Positions 35,228-44,927 are shown, counted from the stretch's first letter. The stretch is 64,000 bases of DNA from Thiodiazotropha sp050291245 (GCA_050291245.1 JBNKJP010000001.1:1-64000); one strand, 5' to 3'. Notes: generated from the letters alone by a model not told the origin. Program-made: numbers and translations.

Positions 35228-36244
35228 ATGTACAACTCTGACTCGAGCGCCACCACAACAGACATTCAGAGTGTCCCGGAGGACCGGCTGAATCGTGCCT
35301 TCGCGCAATTGAGAACCCACATCGAATCGCAAATCCTGGGCCAGGACGAACTGGTCGAACGCCTGCTGATCGCCCTGCTGGCCGATGGACATCTGTTGGT
35401 CGAGGGAGCCCCGGGACTGGCCAAGACACGCGCGGTCAAGGCCCTGGCATCCGGTCTGGAAGGCGACTACCACCGCATCCAGTTCACCCCGGACCTGCTG
35501 CCCTCCGACCTCACCGGCACCGAGATGTATCGTCCCCAGGACGGCAGTTTCCGGTTTGACAAAGGACCGGTATTTCACAACCTGGTACTGGCCGACGAGG
35601 TCAACCGGGCGCCGGCGAAGGTTCAGTCGGCCCTGCTCGAAGCCATGGGTGAGCGGCAGGTGACGGTGGGACGCGAAACCTATCCCCTGCCTGAACTGTT
35701 TCTCGTCATGGCAACCCAGAATCCCATTGAACAGGAAGGTACCTACCCCCTGCCCGAGGCACAACTCGACCGCTTTCTGATGCATGTGCGGGTCGACTAT
35801 CCCGGTACCCAGACAGAGAAACAGATTCTCGCCCTCAACCGGGCGGAAGCACGTACATCCCCTCCGGAGACACAACCTACGCGGCTCGGTCAGCGGGATG
35901 TTTTCGCCGCCCGGCAGCGTATCCTGGAGCTGTATATGTCCCCCGATCTGGAGGATTATCTGGTGCATCTGGTGATGGCCACCCGCCAACCCGCCGCCTA
36001 CGCCACCGAGCTGGAAGGCTGGCTGCGTTTCGGCGCCAGTCCCCGCGCCACCCTGGCCCTGGATCGCTGCGCCCGCGCCCGTGCCTGGCTGCAGGGTCGC
36101 GACTACATCTCGCCGGAGGACGTTCAGGCGATCGCCCCGGATGTGCTGCGTCACCGGGTGTTGCTGTCCTACGAAGCGGAAGCGGAGGGCCACAACTCCG
36201 ATCAATTCATCGAGGCACTGATCAACCAGGTACCGGTACCTTGA
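35228..36244 (+). CDS. MoxR-family AAA+ ATPase
   Basis: The 338-residue protein is a MoxR AAA+ ATPase, a chaperone-like motor that usually works on VWA proteins encoded beside it. Walker A is GAPGLAKT (60-67), Walker B LVLADEVNRAP (near 120), and the sensor-1 segment FLVMATQNPIEQEGTYPLPEAQLDRF is complete. ATG 35228 is chosen, as AGGAG lies 8 nt before it; the upstream TTG is not needed. It opens a tight operon of six genes (MoxR, DUF58, DUF4381, VWA, VWA-TPR, BatD) of the kind studied as Bat genes in other bacteria. Confidence 0.93.
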   Translation: MYNSDSSATTTDIQSVPEDRLNRAFAQLRTHIESQILGQDELVERLLIALLADGHLLVEGAPGLAKTRAVKALASGLEGDYHRIQFTPDLLPSDLTGTEMYRPQDGSFRFDKGPVFHNLVLADEVNRAPAKVQSALLEAMGERQVTVGRETYPLPELFLVMATQNPIEQEGTYPLPEAQLDRFLMHVRVDYPGTQTEKQILALNRAEARTSPPETQPTRLGQRDVFAARQRILELYMSPDLEDYLVHLVMATRQPAAYATELEGWLRFGASPRATLALDRCARARAWLQGRDYISPEDVQAIAPDVLRHRVLLSYEAEAEGHNSDQFIEALINQVPVP

Positions 36245-36266
36245 TACAGGCTCGGGACAAGCGTTC

Positions 36267-37238
36267 ATGACTATTCAGATGCCACACGCCACCCCAGCCA
36301 ACGAACGGCCCTCGGGGATCGGCGTATCACTCGCCGAACTCATCGGTCTGCGGGAAGAGGCGCGCCGTCTGGACATCGCCCCCCGGGGCAAGGTGCTGGC
36401 CACCCGCAGCGGCGGACACCTGTCGCGATTTCGCGGACGCGGCATGGAGTTCGACGAATCCCGCCTCTACGTACCCGGTGACAACCCGCGCAACATGGAC
36501 TGGCGGGTAACCGCGCGAACCGGCAAGGCCTACGTCAAGCGATTCCGGGAGGAGCGCGAACGACCGGTGTGGCTGATGGTCGATCTGGGTCCGAGCATGC
36601 GCTTCGGCACGCGCACCGCCTTCAAGTCCGTGATCGCCGCCAAAGGCGCCGCCCTCCTGGCCTGGGCAGCCGCGGAAAAAGGCGATCGTATCGGCGGGCT
36701 GATCTTCGACGAAACCCGTCACTTCGAGCGGCCTCCGGCCCCCCGTACCCGAGGCCTGTTACCCTTATTGAATGCCCTGGCCCAGCAGCCGCTGCCGGGT
36801 AAAGCGGGCGGCCACCCGAATCTGACCTCGGCCGCGGAGCATCTGACCCGCTTGGTGCGCCCCGGCAGTCTGGTGTTCCTGCTCAGCGATTTCTATGGAG
36901 TAAGTCCGGACAGCGCGACCTGGCTGGCGCGCCTGAGCGAACACAGTGAAGTGGTCATCGCCGAGGTCGTCGACCCCATCGAGATGATCACCCCGCCGGC
37001 CGGCCGTTATCCGATTACCGACGGGGTCCGGCGCAGCGTCCTGGATATCACCCGCCAGACGCAACGCCAGGCCTATCACCAGCAGTTCGTCGAGCGGGCC
37101 GAACAGCTTACCGAACTGACCCGGCGCTACCGTGCACACATGCTGACCCTGTACACCCATCAGCCCGTCGGCCCGGCATTACATGAGGGGCTGCGTCCGC
37201 GTATCGGTTCGGCGGGTCGTCATGGGGAGGGACGATAA
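36267..37238 (+). CDS. DUF58 protein of the MoxR/Bat operon
   Basis: The 323-residue protein has the DUF58 signature (GMEFDESRLYVPGDNPRNMDWRVTARTGKAYVKRFREERE) and a degenerate VWA-like fold after it (VWLMVDLGPSMRFG, VFLLSDF). It has no signal peptide or membrane span, so it should act in the cytoplasm, presumably as partner or adaptor of the MoxR ATPase. It follows MoxR by 22 nt; its stop overlaps the next gene as TAATG. The family is common but the exact biochemical role is unknown. Confidence 0.9.
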   Translation: MTIQMPHATPANERPSGIGVSLAELIGLREEARRLDIAPRGKVLATRSGGHLSRFRGRGMEFDESRLYVPGDNPRNMDWRVTARTGKAYVKRFREERERPVWLMVDLGPSMRFGTRTAFKSVIAAKGAALLAWAAAEKGDRIGGLIFDETRHFERPPAPRTRGLLPLLNALAQQPLPGKAGGHPNLTSAAEHLTRLVRPGSLVFLLSDFYGVSPDSATWLARLSEHSEVVIAEVVDPIEMITPPAGRYPITDGVRRSVLDITRQTQRQAYHQQFVERAEQLTELTRRYRAHMLTLYTHQPVGPALHEGLRPRIGSAGRHGEGR

Positions 37239-37729
37239 TGAACCCGACCCCACCCGACGCTTTGGCGGATCTGCGTGGCTATCACCTGCCGGATCCGGTC
37301 TCCTGGTGGCCACCGGCTCCGGGCTGGTGGCTGCTCGCGGCCCTGGTTCTGGCAACCCTGGTTGTGGTTTCACTGCTGCTTTGGCGCCGCTACCGCAACC
37401 GCGCCGCGCTGCGTGCGGCACTCAGCGAACTGGAGCGTCTCGATCAACAACAGGCGGTGACCGATCCCGCCGGTTTTGCCCGCAGTTTGTCACGCTTGTT
37501 GCGCCGCTATGCCCTCACCCGCTTTCCTCATGACCAGGTAGCCGGGCTCACCGGTAACGACTGGCTGCGGTTTCTCGATATCCATGGCGGAGGCACCACA
37601 TTCAGCGAAGGCGCCGGACGCCTGCTCACCGAGGCGCCTTACCAAGCCTCCTGCAATACTCCGGCACTGCTGGAACTGGCCCAGCTCACCCGGCATTGGC
37701 TACTGCAGAACCGGGGGACCCGGACATGA
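37238..37729 (+). CDS. DUF4381 membrane protein of the Bat operon
   Basis: The 163-residue protein has a short N-terminal segment (LRGYHLPDPVSWWPPAPGW, the DUF4381 hallmark), one membrane span (about 30-49, LLAALVLATLVVVSLLLW) and a helical cytoplasmic domain rich in Arg and Leu. Its ATG overlaps the DUF58 stop and its own stop overlaps the following VWA gene by ATGA, so all are translated together. A scaffold role for the neighbouring VWA proteins is likely but inferred from context. Confidence 0.88.
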   Translation: MNPTPPDALADLRGYHLPDPVSWWPPAPGWWLLAALVLATLVVVSLLLWRRYRNRAALRAALSELERLDQQQAVTDPAGFARSLSRLLRRYALTRFPHDQVAGLTGNDWLRFLDIHGGGTTFSEGAGRLLTEAPYQASCNTPALLELAQLTRHWLLQNRGTRT

Positions 37730-38760
37730 TGGACGGAACCCTCAGTCTCGCCTGGCCCTGGGTGCTGCTGGCCCTGCCCCTGCCCTGGATTCTGCAGCGC
37801 CTGTTGCCCCCCGCCAAGCCTGCCACCGGCGCGGCTCTGCGGGTGCCGTTTTACCAGGCTGTCGAGAACTTAAGCAGCTCATCACAGACGGCGGTGAGTC
37901 GCGGGAGGTACTGGCTGGCCTGGCTCGCCTGGCTACTGCTGGTGGTCGCGACAGCGCGTCCCCAGTGGCTGGGCGAACCGGTCTCGCTACCGGTTTCCGG
38001 GCGTGATCTGATGCTCGCGGTCGATGTCTCCGGCAGTATGGCCAGCGAAGACTACACCCTGAACAATCAGCGGGTGAATCGCCTCAATGTGGTCAAGGCG
38101 GTCGCCGGGCGTTTTATCGAACAGCGCGAGGGTGACCGGCTCGGTCTTATCCTGTTCGGCAGTCGCGCCTATCTGCAGACCCCCCTGACCTATGACCGGG
38201 ACACGGTCAAGCAGATGCTCGGGGAGGCGGTCATCGGACTGGCCGGACGCGAGACCGCCATCGGTGATGCGATCGCACTGGCGGTGAAACGCCTGCGTGA
38301 ACAACCCCAGGACAACCGGGTGCTGATTCTGCTGACCGATGGCGCCAATACCGCCGGCAGTATCGCCCCACTGGCGGTGGCCAAACTGGCGGCGAAGGCC
38401 AAGGTGCGGATCTACACCATCGGCATCGGCGGCGGCCCGGTGGGTGTGCGCACCCCCTTCGGCACCCTCATGCAGACCGGCAGCGATCTCGATCCGGCGA
38501 CCCTCAAGGCCATCGCCCAGGAAACCGGCGGACGCTATTTTCAGGCGACCAATACCGCCCAGCTGGAGAATATCTACGAAGAGCTGGATCGCCTCGAACC
38601 CAGTGTGCGTGACAATCGTCTCTACCGTCCCATGGCGGCCCTCTACTACTGGCCGGCCGGAGCGGCGCTGCTGATCACTCTGGGTCTGCTGCTGCCCTGG
38701 CCCTTCCCGGGAGCTGCTCGCGCCCGGCGATTCAGGGAGGTCCGCCGTGAACCTGTCTGA
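37726..38760 (+). CDS. VWA-domain membrane protein (BatA-like)
   Basis: The 344-residue protein has an N-terminal membrane segment (8-26), a second one (61-77), a periplasmic or exposed von Willebrand A domain with an intact metal site (D100-VSGS-104, ILLTDGANTAG), and a final membrane span followed by a basic tail. The layout is that of BatA-type proteins. ATG 37726 overlaps the upstream stop (ATGA); a second ATG follows at once. The downstream BatB-like gene begins before this one ends (14-nt overlap), so the operon is compact. Confidence 0.9.
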   Translation: MMDGTLSLAWPWVLLALPLPWILQRLLPPAKPATGAALRVPFYQAVENLSSSSQTAVSRGRYWLAWLAWLLLVVATARPQWLGEPVSLPVSGRDLMLAVDVSGSMASEDYTLNNQRVNRLNVVKAVAGRFIEQREGDRLGLILFGSRAYLQTPLTYDRDTVKQMLGEAVIGLAGRETAIGDAIALAVKRLREQPQDNRVLILLTDGANTAGSIAPLAVAKLAAKAKVRIYTIGIGGGPVGVRTPFGTLMQTGSDLDPATLKAIAQETGGRYFQATNTAQLENIYEELDRLEPSVRDNRLYRPMAALYYWPAGAALLITLGLLLPWPFPGAARARRFREVRREPV

Positions 38761-40723
38761 TCTGCATTTGTTACGCCCCCTCTGGCTGCTGGCGTTAATT
38801 CCCTGGGCGCTGGGCGTGTGGCATCTGGCACGCAGCAACGCCGCTACCCCCGTGTGGCGCGACCTGGTCGACGCCCACCTGCTGCCCCATCTGCTCGACA
38901 CACAGGAGAGCCCGACCCAGCGGCTGTTTCTGTGGCTGCTGGCGATCGGCGGCCTGCTCGGCATCCTGGCACTGGCCGGGCCGGTGTGGCGGCATCTGCC
39001 GCAACCGGCCTATCAGACCGAGGCGCAACGGGTGATTGTCCTGGACATCTCCGAGAGCATGAACGCGGCCGATCTGTCGCCCTCGCGCCTGGCCCATGCG
39101 CGATTCGAAATCCTCGATCTGTTGAAACGCATGCAGGAGGGCCAGACCGCACTCATCGCCTATGGCGCGGAGCCCTTTGTGGTCTCCCCATTGACCGGGG
39201 ATGCGAAGACCATCGCGGCCCAGGTCCCGCAACTCGCCACCGGGTTGCTGCCGGTGGAAGGCACGAAACGCACCGATCTTGCGCTCCAGGCAGCCGACCG
39301 CCTGCTCACCCAGGCCGGCAGTCGCGACGGCGAGGTGATCCTGGTGACCGATGGCCTCGACCAGCCCGCCGCCAGTCTGGAAGCGGCGCAGCAACTGCGT
39401 CGGGATGGCTACCGGTTGTCGGTTCTGGGTGTCGGTAGCCGCGCGGGAGCCCCCATCCCCAAAACCGATGGCGGTTTTCGGCAAACCGCTGACGGTCGTC
39501 CGCAACTGACAAAACTCGATGACCAGGCCCTGCCCTCCCTGGCCGCTGCCGGCGGAGGACGGTATGTCACCGCCACCCCCGATGACCGGGACATCGAGGC
39601 GTTGGACCTGGAGCGTGCTCACAAACGCCAGGCCGAGGACACGGCCAACACCACGACCCTGGCCGACCAGTGGCGTGAAGAGGGCCCTTGGCTGCTACTC
39701 CTGCTGCTACCCTTGGCCGCCGCGGGATTCCGGCGTGGTTGGCTGGGTCCCCTGGTTCTGGTAGTGATGATCGCACCCGCGCCCCAGGCGCAGGCGTCTG
39801 TCTGGTCGGACCTGTGGCATCGTCCCGATCAGCAAGCGGCCGGACTGCTCGAAGCCGGTGACCCTCAAGCTGCCGCCCAGCGTTTTGAACGCTCCGACTG
39901 GCGGGCCGCCGCCGCTTATCAGGCCGGTCAGTATGACAACGCCCTGGAGGATCTGAACGACCCGAAGAGCGCCCGTTCCTGGTACAACCGGGGCAACACC
40001 CTGGCGAAACTGGGCAAGTATCAGCAGGCGATCGACGCCTACGACCAGGCACTTGCCGAAAACCCCGATGACGCGGATGCCCAATACAATCGCAACCTGA
40101 TTGAACAGCTGCTGAAACAGCAAAACCAATCGTCTTCTCAAAAACAGTCCGACAACCCGGAACAAGGCGATCAATCCCAGAACAGTGATCAGTCCCAGGA
40201 CAGCGCTCAATCGAATCCGGAACAATCCGAAAAGCAACAATCAGACGAGCAACAATCCTCACAGGAGCAATCCGGGCAATCGTCGGATCAGGCAGCGTCC
40301 GCCCAACAAAACCCGGCGGATCAGAATGGCCAGCAAAACACGGCCTCGAACGAAAAGGACGCCCAATCTGCCGAAGACCGCTCTTCATCCACACCATCGC
40401 CCCAGTCTGATGAACAGACCGAGGAAGAACAATCGACCACCGCATCCGCCGATCAATCCAAACAGGATGAACCACAGCCCGATTCGAACCCCAATCAGGC
40501 CGGGGCTCAAGAACCGGGTCTGGCGGATCTACTCAATCAAAAGTCCCCCGGGGACCCAGAAAAGCCGGCCTCGACCGGAGAGAGCATATCGTCGGTTCCA
40601 CCCATGACGGAGGCCGAACAGGCGATGGAGCACCAGTTGAACCGGGTTCCGGATGACCCGGGTGGTTTGCTGCGCCAGCGCTTTCTGCTTCAGCATCTGC
40701 GTCGAACCGGACAACTGCAATGA
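38747..40723 (+). CDS. VWA-TPR fusion protein (BatB/BatC-like)
   Basis: The 658-residue protein joins functions often split in two genes. Residues 1-310 resemble BatB: two N-terminal spans, then a VWA domain with D100-ISES-104 and LVTDGLDQPA, and another span near 309-345. Residues about 350-440 hold TPR-like units (RSWYNRGNTLAKLGKYQQAIDAY), as in BatC. From about 450 to 610 the chain is a low-complexity stretch of Gln, Ser, Asn, Asp and Glu, probably unstructured. A GTG start with GAGG 6 nt upstream overlaps the BatA-like gene. The acidic, disordered linker is long even for this family. Confidence 0.88.
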   Translation: MNLSDLHLLRPLWLLALIPWALGVWHLARSNAATPVWRDLVDAHLLPHLLDTQESPTQRLFLWLLAIGGLLGILALAGPVWRHLPQPAYQTEAQRVIVLDISESMNAADLSPSRLAHARFEILDLLKRMQEGQTALIAYGAEPFVVSPLTGDAKTIAAQVPQLATGLLPVEGTKRTDLALQAADRLLTQAGSRDGEVILVTDGLDQPAASLEAAQQLRRDGYRLSVLGVGSRAGAPIPKTDGGFRQTADGRPQLTKLDDQALPSLAAAGGGRYVTATPDDRDIEALDLERAHKRQAEDTANTTTLADQWREEGPWLLLLLLPLAAAGFRRGWLGPLVLVVMIAPAPQAQASVWSDLWHRPDQQAAGLLEAGDPQAAAQRFERSDWRAAAAYQAGQYDNALEDLNDPKSARSWYNRGNTLAKLGKYQQAIDAYDQALAENPDDADAQYNRNLIEQLLKQQNQSSSQKQSDNPEQGDQSQNSDQSQDSAQSNPEQSEKQQSDEQQSSQEQSGQSSDQAASAQQNPADQNGQQNTASNEKDAQSAEDRSSSTPSPQSDEQTEEEQSTTASADQSKQDEPQPDSNPNQAGAQEPGLADLLNQKSPGDPEKPASTGESISSVPPMTEAEQAMEHQLNRVPDDPGGLLRQRFLLQHLRRTGQLQ

Positions 40724-40734
40724 GGAGTCGCACC

Positions 40735-42642
40735 ATGTCAAAGACTATTGATTCTCCAATGGGATTGGGTCCAAGACGGATGACCCCAGGGGGTCTATGG
40801 CGACGTCTGGGATGGCTGCTCCTGGGCGTGTTGATTTCCGCTCCGGTGTTGTCCCAGGGATTCGATGCACAGCTCGAACGCTCCCAGATCAGCGAGGGGG
40901 AATCGGTCATGCTGCTGTTGAGCGCCTCGGGAGACGACACCAGCAACCCCGACCTCAGCCCACTTGAGGCCGACTTCGATGTAGTGGGTCAGAGTCAGGG
41001 AACCAGCATCAGCATCATCAACGGCCACAGCACTCAGACCCGTCAGTGGCGAATCGCCCTGATGCCCAAACACCCGGGTGATCTGCGCATCCCATCACTC
41101 AGTCTAGGTAATCAAAGCAGTCAGCCACTGCCACTCAAGGTTCTCCCCGCTTCAGCGGACAATTCCGGCAACGCCACTTCGCAACGACCGGTGATCCTCG
41201 AAGTGGAGGCCGAACCCGCCGATCCCTATGTACAGGCACAGATCAACTATCGAGTACGTGTCATGGCCCGGGTCCCCCTGCGCGAGGCCAGCCTGAGCGA
41301 ACCCCGAGCCGGGGACGCAATCATCGAATCACTGGGTAAAGACCGCAACTACACCACCCAACGCAACGGCGAGACCTGGCAGGTCGTCGAGCGACGCTAC
41401 GCGATCTTCCCGCAACACAGTGGTGAGTTGACCATCGAGAGTCCATTGCTGAGTGCTTCGGTACCGGTTTCCACCGGTCGGAGCCGCCAACAACGCGGTT
41501 TTAGTCACGACCCGTTTGCCGATATCGAGCGGATGATGGGTAGAAATCCCTTTTCGGGCATGGGGGGGATGTTCGAAGAGACCCGCCCACTGCGGGTACG
41601 TGATCATGACATTACCCTGCAGATCCGCCCCCAACCGGCCAGTGCGCAGAACATGTCATGGCTGCCAGCGAAAAATCTGACGCTAAGTGAAACCTGGTCT
41701 CCGGATCCGCCGGTATTTCGGGTGGGGGAACCGGTGACCCGAAGCGTCACCCTGACGGCCCAAGGCCTCAGTACCGCCCAGTTGCCGGATCCAATCCCCC
41801 CGGTACCGGCAGACATGAAGCGTTACCCCGACCAACCGCAGAGCGAATCCCATGTCGAGGGTGATGATCTGGTAGCGACAAAGACCCTTAAGACCGCATT
41901 GATTCCCAACGCATCCGGAACCCTGACCCTTCCGGAACTCAGAATCCCATGGTGGGACACCCGGACCCAAGAGTCTCGGGTCGCCACCCTGCCCGCACGT
42001 ACCATCAACGTATTGCCCGGAGTAGCCGGTGCCGCGCAGCCCGTCCCAACCCCGGCGGCACCCTCAAGCCAGCCGATAACCCCACCACCGGTTACGGCTT
42101 CGCCGAGTGAAACCGCCTCAAACACCACCACACCGACATCCAATAACGGCAGTCCCAGTACTCATGCCGGTGTCTGGCCCTGGGTGACGGCAGTCATGAC
42201 ACTGGTCTGGCTCGCAACCCTGTTTCTCTGGCTGCGCGCTCGTCGCGCAAGCACACGCACAGATTTAGAGCCGAAGAACCGTTCGGAAAAAACCTCAACC
42301 GCAAGACAAGCAACCCTCGCACAGGCCATAAAACGTCTCAAACAAGCCTGTCAGAAAAACGATGCAAAGGCGGCACACGCCGCCCTCCTCGACTGGTCAG
42401 TGGCCTATTGGCCGGAAAACCGTCCACGAGGTCTTGCGGCGCTTGCTCAGCGCCTCAAAGATGCCAAGGCACGCAATCAGCTGAGCACCCTGGACCGTGT
42501 GCTGTACGATGAAACCTCCAGCGGTTGGGACGGCCAGACGGCCTGGCTCATACTGAAACCCGTACTCTCAGCCGACCTGGCAGGCACCGGCAAAGAATCC
42601 CGAGATTCCGCACTACCCGACCTCTATCCGCAACCGGGTTGA
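40735..42642 (+). CDS. BatD-like protein
   Basis: The 635-residue protein has an N-terminal signal or anchor (LGWLLLGVLISAPVLSQGF), several beta-sandwich units typical of BatD (for example LLLSASGDDTSNPDLSPLEADFDVVGQSQGTS), a Pro/Thr-rich linker near 440-480, one membrane span (about 484-503, TAVMTLVWLATLFLWL) and a basic cytoplasmic tail. The body faces the periplasm. ATG 40735 is chosen: GAGGAG overlapping the previous stop lies 8 nt upstream. It closes the six-gene operon; a repeat copy follows at 42664. BatD function is not settled; roles in stress resistance are proposed in other species. Confidence 0.88.
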   Translation: MSKTIDSPMGLGPRRMTPGGLWRRLGWLLLGVLISAPVLSQGFDAQLERSQISEGESVMLLLSASGDDTSNPDLSPLEADFDVVGQSQGTSISIINGHSTQTRQWRIALMPKHPGDLRIPSLSLGNQSSQPLPLKVLPASADNSGNATSQRPVILEVEAEPADPYVQAQINYRVRVMARVPLREASLSEPRAGDAIIESLGKDRNYTTQRNGETWQVVERRYAIFPQHSGELTIESPLLSASVPVSTGRSRQQRGFSHDPFADIERMMGRNPFSGMGGMFEETRPLRVRDHDITLQIRPQPASAQNMSWLPAKNLTLSETWSPDPPVFRVGEPVTRSVTLTAQGLSTAQLPDPIPPVPADMKRYPDQPQSESHVEGDDLVATKTLKTALIPNASGTLTLPELRIPWWDTRTQESRVATLPARTINVLPGVAGAAQPVPTPAAPSSQPITPPPVTASPSETASNTTTPTSNNGSPSTHAGVWPWVTAVMTLVWLATLFLWLRARRASTRTDLEPKNRSEKTSTARQATLAQAIKRLKQACQKNDAKAAHAALLDWSVAYWPENRPRGLAALAQRLKDAKARNQLSTLDRVLYDETSSGWDGQTAWLILKPVLSADLAGTGKESRDSALPDLYPQPG

Positions 42643-42663
42643 TGTCCCAGCGGAGATAAGACA

Positions 42664-42695
42664 TCGTTCCCACGCTCTGCGTGGGAATGCATACC
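42664..42695. repeat. CTCGTTCCCACGC element, single end
   Basis: The sequence TCGTTCCCACGCTCTGCG followed by TGGGAATGCATACC is one end of the inverted-pair family, lacking the opposite end. It lies 21 nt past the batD stop, between convergent genes. Confidence 0.75.
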
Positions 42696-42732
42696 CCAGG
42701 TCGACTATCCGGGTCTCACATTTCATGTCAGG

Positions 42733-43539
42733 CTATACTGACACAGAACAGAATAATGAGTCCGCATTAAAATCAATAACCCCATCAACTGAAATTGCCG
42801 CAATTTCAGAAAGATGTGCTCGTTTGAACTGTGCCAGCTGTTCAGCTCCCAACTGATCGATGAGTGATTTATAACCGGCATTGTTAAGTAGTGACCACCA
42901 ATCATCCAGCTTGATTGGGTAGCGAATGGGGAAGTGTTCCACCTTGGCCTGTTTATGTACTGATACGCTCGCTAATTCCTCTATTTGCTGTTGCGTCTTG
43001 AGCCGACCTCTCAGCCTTGAAGGCACCTCAATCTGATAGTCGACCTCAAGTCGCTTCAGAAAAAGTTCCGCAAAAGGGTTGAACGCTTCCTGGGTAAAGG
43101 TGGAAAAAAGCAACATCCCACCTGGTTTTATCAGGCTACAAATCGACTGGTAGGTTGTTTCCATATCGGGATAAAAGAACAGCGCGTAGCCACAGGTAAC
43201 AATATCGAATACCCTGTCACCATAAGCGATGTTCTCCACATCGCATTGCTTGAAAGTAATATTTTCATGGCCTTCACCACGCGCCTTTTGTTTTGCCTGA
43301 TCAAGCATTCCCGGCGATAAATCGATTGCCTCTATAAAGGCATGAGGATATTTTCTTGCCAGTTCAATCGCGACAAGTCCTGTTCCCGTTGAAACATCGA
43401 GAATCTCCATGCTTTCGGAATATGGAACCAATTCAACCATTCTACGGGCCGAAATAGCAAAGAACTTATTCTCGTCATATCTGGCAGAAACATCATCAAA
43501 TGTTGCCGCAACAGCCTTCTTGTATTCTATGGCATCCAT
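42733..43539 (-). CDS. Class I SAM-dependent methyltransferase
   Basis: The 268-residue enzyme has motif I DVSTGTGLVAIELA, then IEAIDLSPGMLDQAKQKA and ITFKQCDVENIAYGDRVFDIVTCGYALFF, all typical of the Methyltransf_11/25 group. After the SAM domain (about 45-155) comes a helical part of unknown role. The gene is AT-rich relative to the Bat operon at its left, and it ends 90 nt from batD in convergent orientation. The substrate is not evident; UbiE- or BioC-like functions cannot be told apart by eye. Start ATG 43537-43539. Confidence 0.8.
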   Translation of the reverse strand: MDAIEYKKAVAATFDDVSARYDENKFFAISARRMVELVPYSESMEILDVSTGTGLVAIELARKYPHAFIEAIDLSPGMLDQAKQKARGEGHENITFKQCDVENIAYGDRVFDIVTCGYALFFYPDMETTYQSICSLIKPGGMLLFSTFTQEAFNPFAELFLKRLEVDYQIEVPSRLRGRLKTQQQIEELASVSVHKQAKVEHFPIRYPIKLDDWWSLLNNAGYKSLIDQLGAEQLAQFKRAHLSEIAAISVDGVIDFNADSLFCSVSV

Positions 43540-43668
43540 GTTTCATGGTATCCCGTTCAGCATTCAAAATCTGAAAGATGCGCCCCCCTTTATGAAGGGC
43601 GATTTTGAGGAAAGCTTTGACAGATTGCTTGTGGAACGCGAACAAACTCTGAGCGTAAAATAGCCTAC

Positions 43669-44454
43669 TTATTTCGGAGTCTTGCATCCACTCACGACCA
43701 CCAGGTTCACACAGGCATAGAAACGCCCTTCACGTTCCCGTGCCTGAAGTTCCTCCAGCCACCGCGCCCCTTGCGCCTGATCGATCACCTTCTCTTGCAG
43801 AGCCGTATCGATCAGCCAATTGCCGAACGGGGTCTCATCAAGGCGTTGTTGCACCATGGCAACCACATCAACGCGGATCGCCCCCATCCCCTGGTCACGA
43901 CACAGCGTGGCCAGGTGGCGACCTGCGAAGCCGTTGGGACGCATCCGTTGCGAAAAAAACATCATCAAGTGGCGTTCCAATACACTATCGGAAAAATCGA
44001 CGCTGGCACTGGCCCAGTCGGTATCCGCAAGCACAATGCGCCCGCCCGCGCGGGTAACCCGGTTCATCTCGGCCAGGATCGGCTCGGCCTGATCCGGGGA
44101 CACCACCTGGAGCAACCGTTCAGCCCGGCACGCCGCCACTGAATCATCGGTCAGAGGCAGACCCAGCGCCGAACCCATACGATGCTCGACACGATCCTGA
44201 CAGCCCGCATCCAAAGCCGCCTGCCGCGCCTCGTTCAGCATCGTCTCATCACTATCGATCCCAATGACTTTGCCCTGTTCACCGACCCGTTCAGACAAAG
44301 GCAGGGTGTCCACCCCTGGTCCGCAACCGACATCGAGGACGGTATCCCCCGGGTTGATCGCCATATGATCATAGCTTAGTTGCTTGAAATCACGCATGCG
44401 ATCGGCAACCTGCTTGAGATAATCCGAGGTGACATAGCCGTTATCGAGAGTCAT
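43669..44454 (-). CDS. Class I SAM-dependent methyltransferase
   Basis: The 261-residue protein has motif I VLDVGCGPGVDTLPLSERVG, the acidic loop GIDSDETMLNEARQAA, and the post-motif regions ALGLPLTDDSVAACRAERLLQVV and AGGRIVLADTDW. It is a small-molecule methyltransferase of the UbiE/Methyltransf_11 kind. It lies 129 nt upstream of the second methyltransferase gene, on the same strand, but is more GC-rich, and the two share little beyond the SAM fold, so they are unlikely to be recent duplicates. The substrate is unknown. Confidence 0.8.
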   Translation of the reverse strand: MTLDNGYVTSDYLKQVADRMRDFKQLSYDHMAINPGDTVLDVGCGPGVDTLPLSERVGEQGKVIGIDSDETMLNEARQAALDAGCQDRVEHRMGSALGLPLTDDSVAACRAERLLQVVSPDQAEPILAEMNRVTRAGGRIVLADTDWASASVDFSDSVLERHLMMFFSQRMRPNGFAGRHLATLCRDQGMGAIRVDVVAMVQQRLDETPFGNWLIDTALQEKVIDQAQGARWLEELQAREREGRFYACVNLVVVSGCKTPK

Positions 44455-44927
44455 AGTAATCAGTCATTAGCAATGTGACGAAGTCAGTCAATAAGGTTAC
44501 ACACTCTCACGATAGGGCAACAGGTACAGACCAGAGAAATATGGCCATAACAGATCGAAAAGATGAATGTGGGATAATAAAGGTTAGTTAGCCCAAACCC
44601 TCTTCAAATAGAAGGCTTTACAGCACCCAAAACCGGCAAGATGGTAGAAGCTATCGATTTACTAGTGTAGTGTCCTATATAAATCGTGCATTTAGAAAGC
44701 CACTCAAGCCGCGAGTGCAAGGCGTACCCCAAGGGCATTTCCTTCGGGCACACCCCGCAGGGAATGGCTATTCCCTTTCCAAGGGCTGCAACGCAGCAAT
44801 CGTGGCTTGAGTGGCTTCCCGCAGGGCGAGGTAAGGGGTTTAAACATCAGCTAATGACAGACCTCGTCTAAATGTATGATTTATATAGGACACTACACTA
44901 GTGTACCCGGTAACTCGTAATACTGTT
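44455..44927. other. Gap with a 242-bp inverted-repeat element
   Basis: Apart from the element at 44661-44902, the first 200 nt (44455-44660) show no repeat or coding frame and probably hold the promoter of the methyltransferase gene. Confidence 0.55.
44661..44902. repeat. 242-bp terminal-inverted-repeat (MITE-like) element
   Basis: The 36-bp ends (44661-44696 and 44867-44902) are inverted copies with two mismatches; each begins ACTAGTGTAGTGTCCTATAT. A nested perfect 14-bp pair, AAGCCACTCAAGCC (44697) and GGCTTGAGTGGCTT (44804), lies inside. No transposase frame fits in it. The outer ACTAGT is itself palindromic, so target-site duplication cannot be judged. It is probably a non-autonomous remnant of an insertion sequence. 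Confidence 0.85.

Noticed and set aside
44686..44871. Short frame inside the 242-bp inverted-repeat element
   Set aside because: It is made of repeat sequence with nested inverted copies; no transposase motif.
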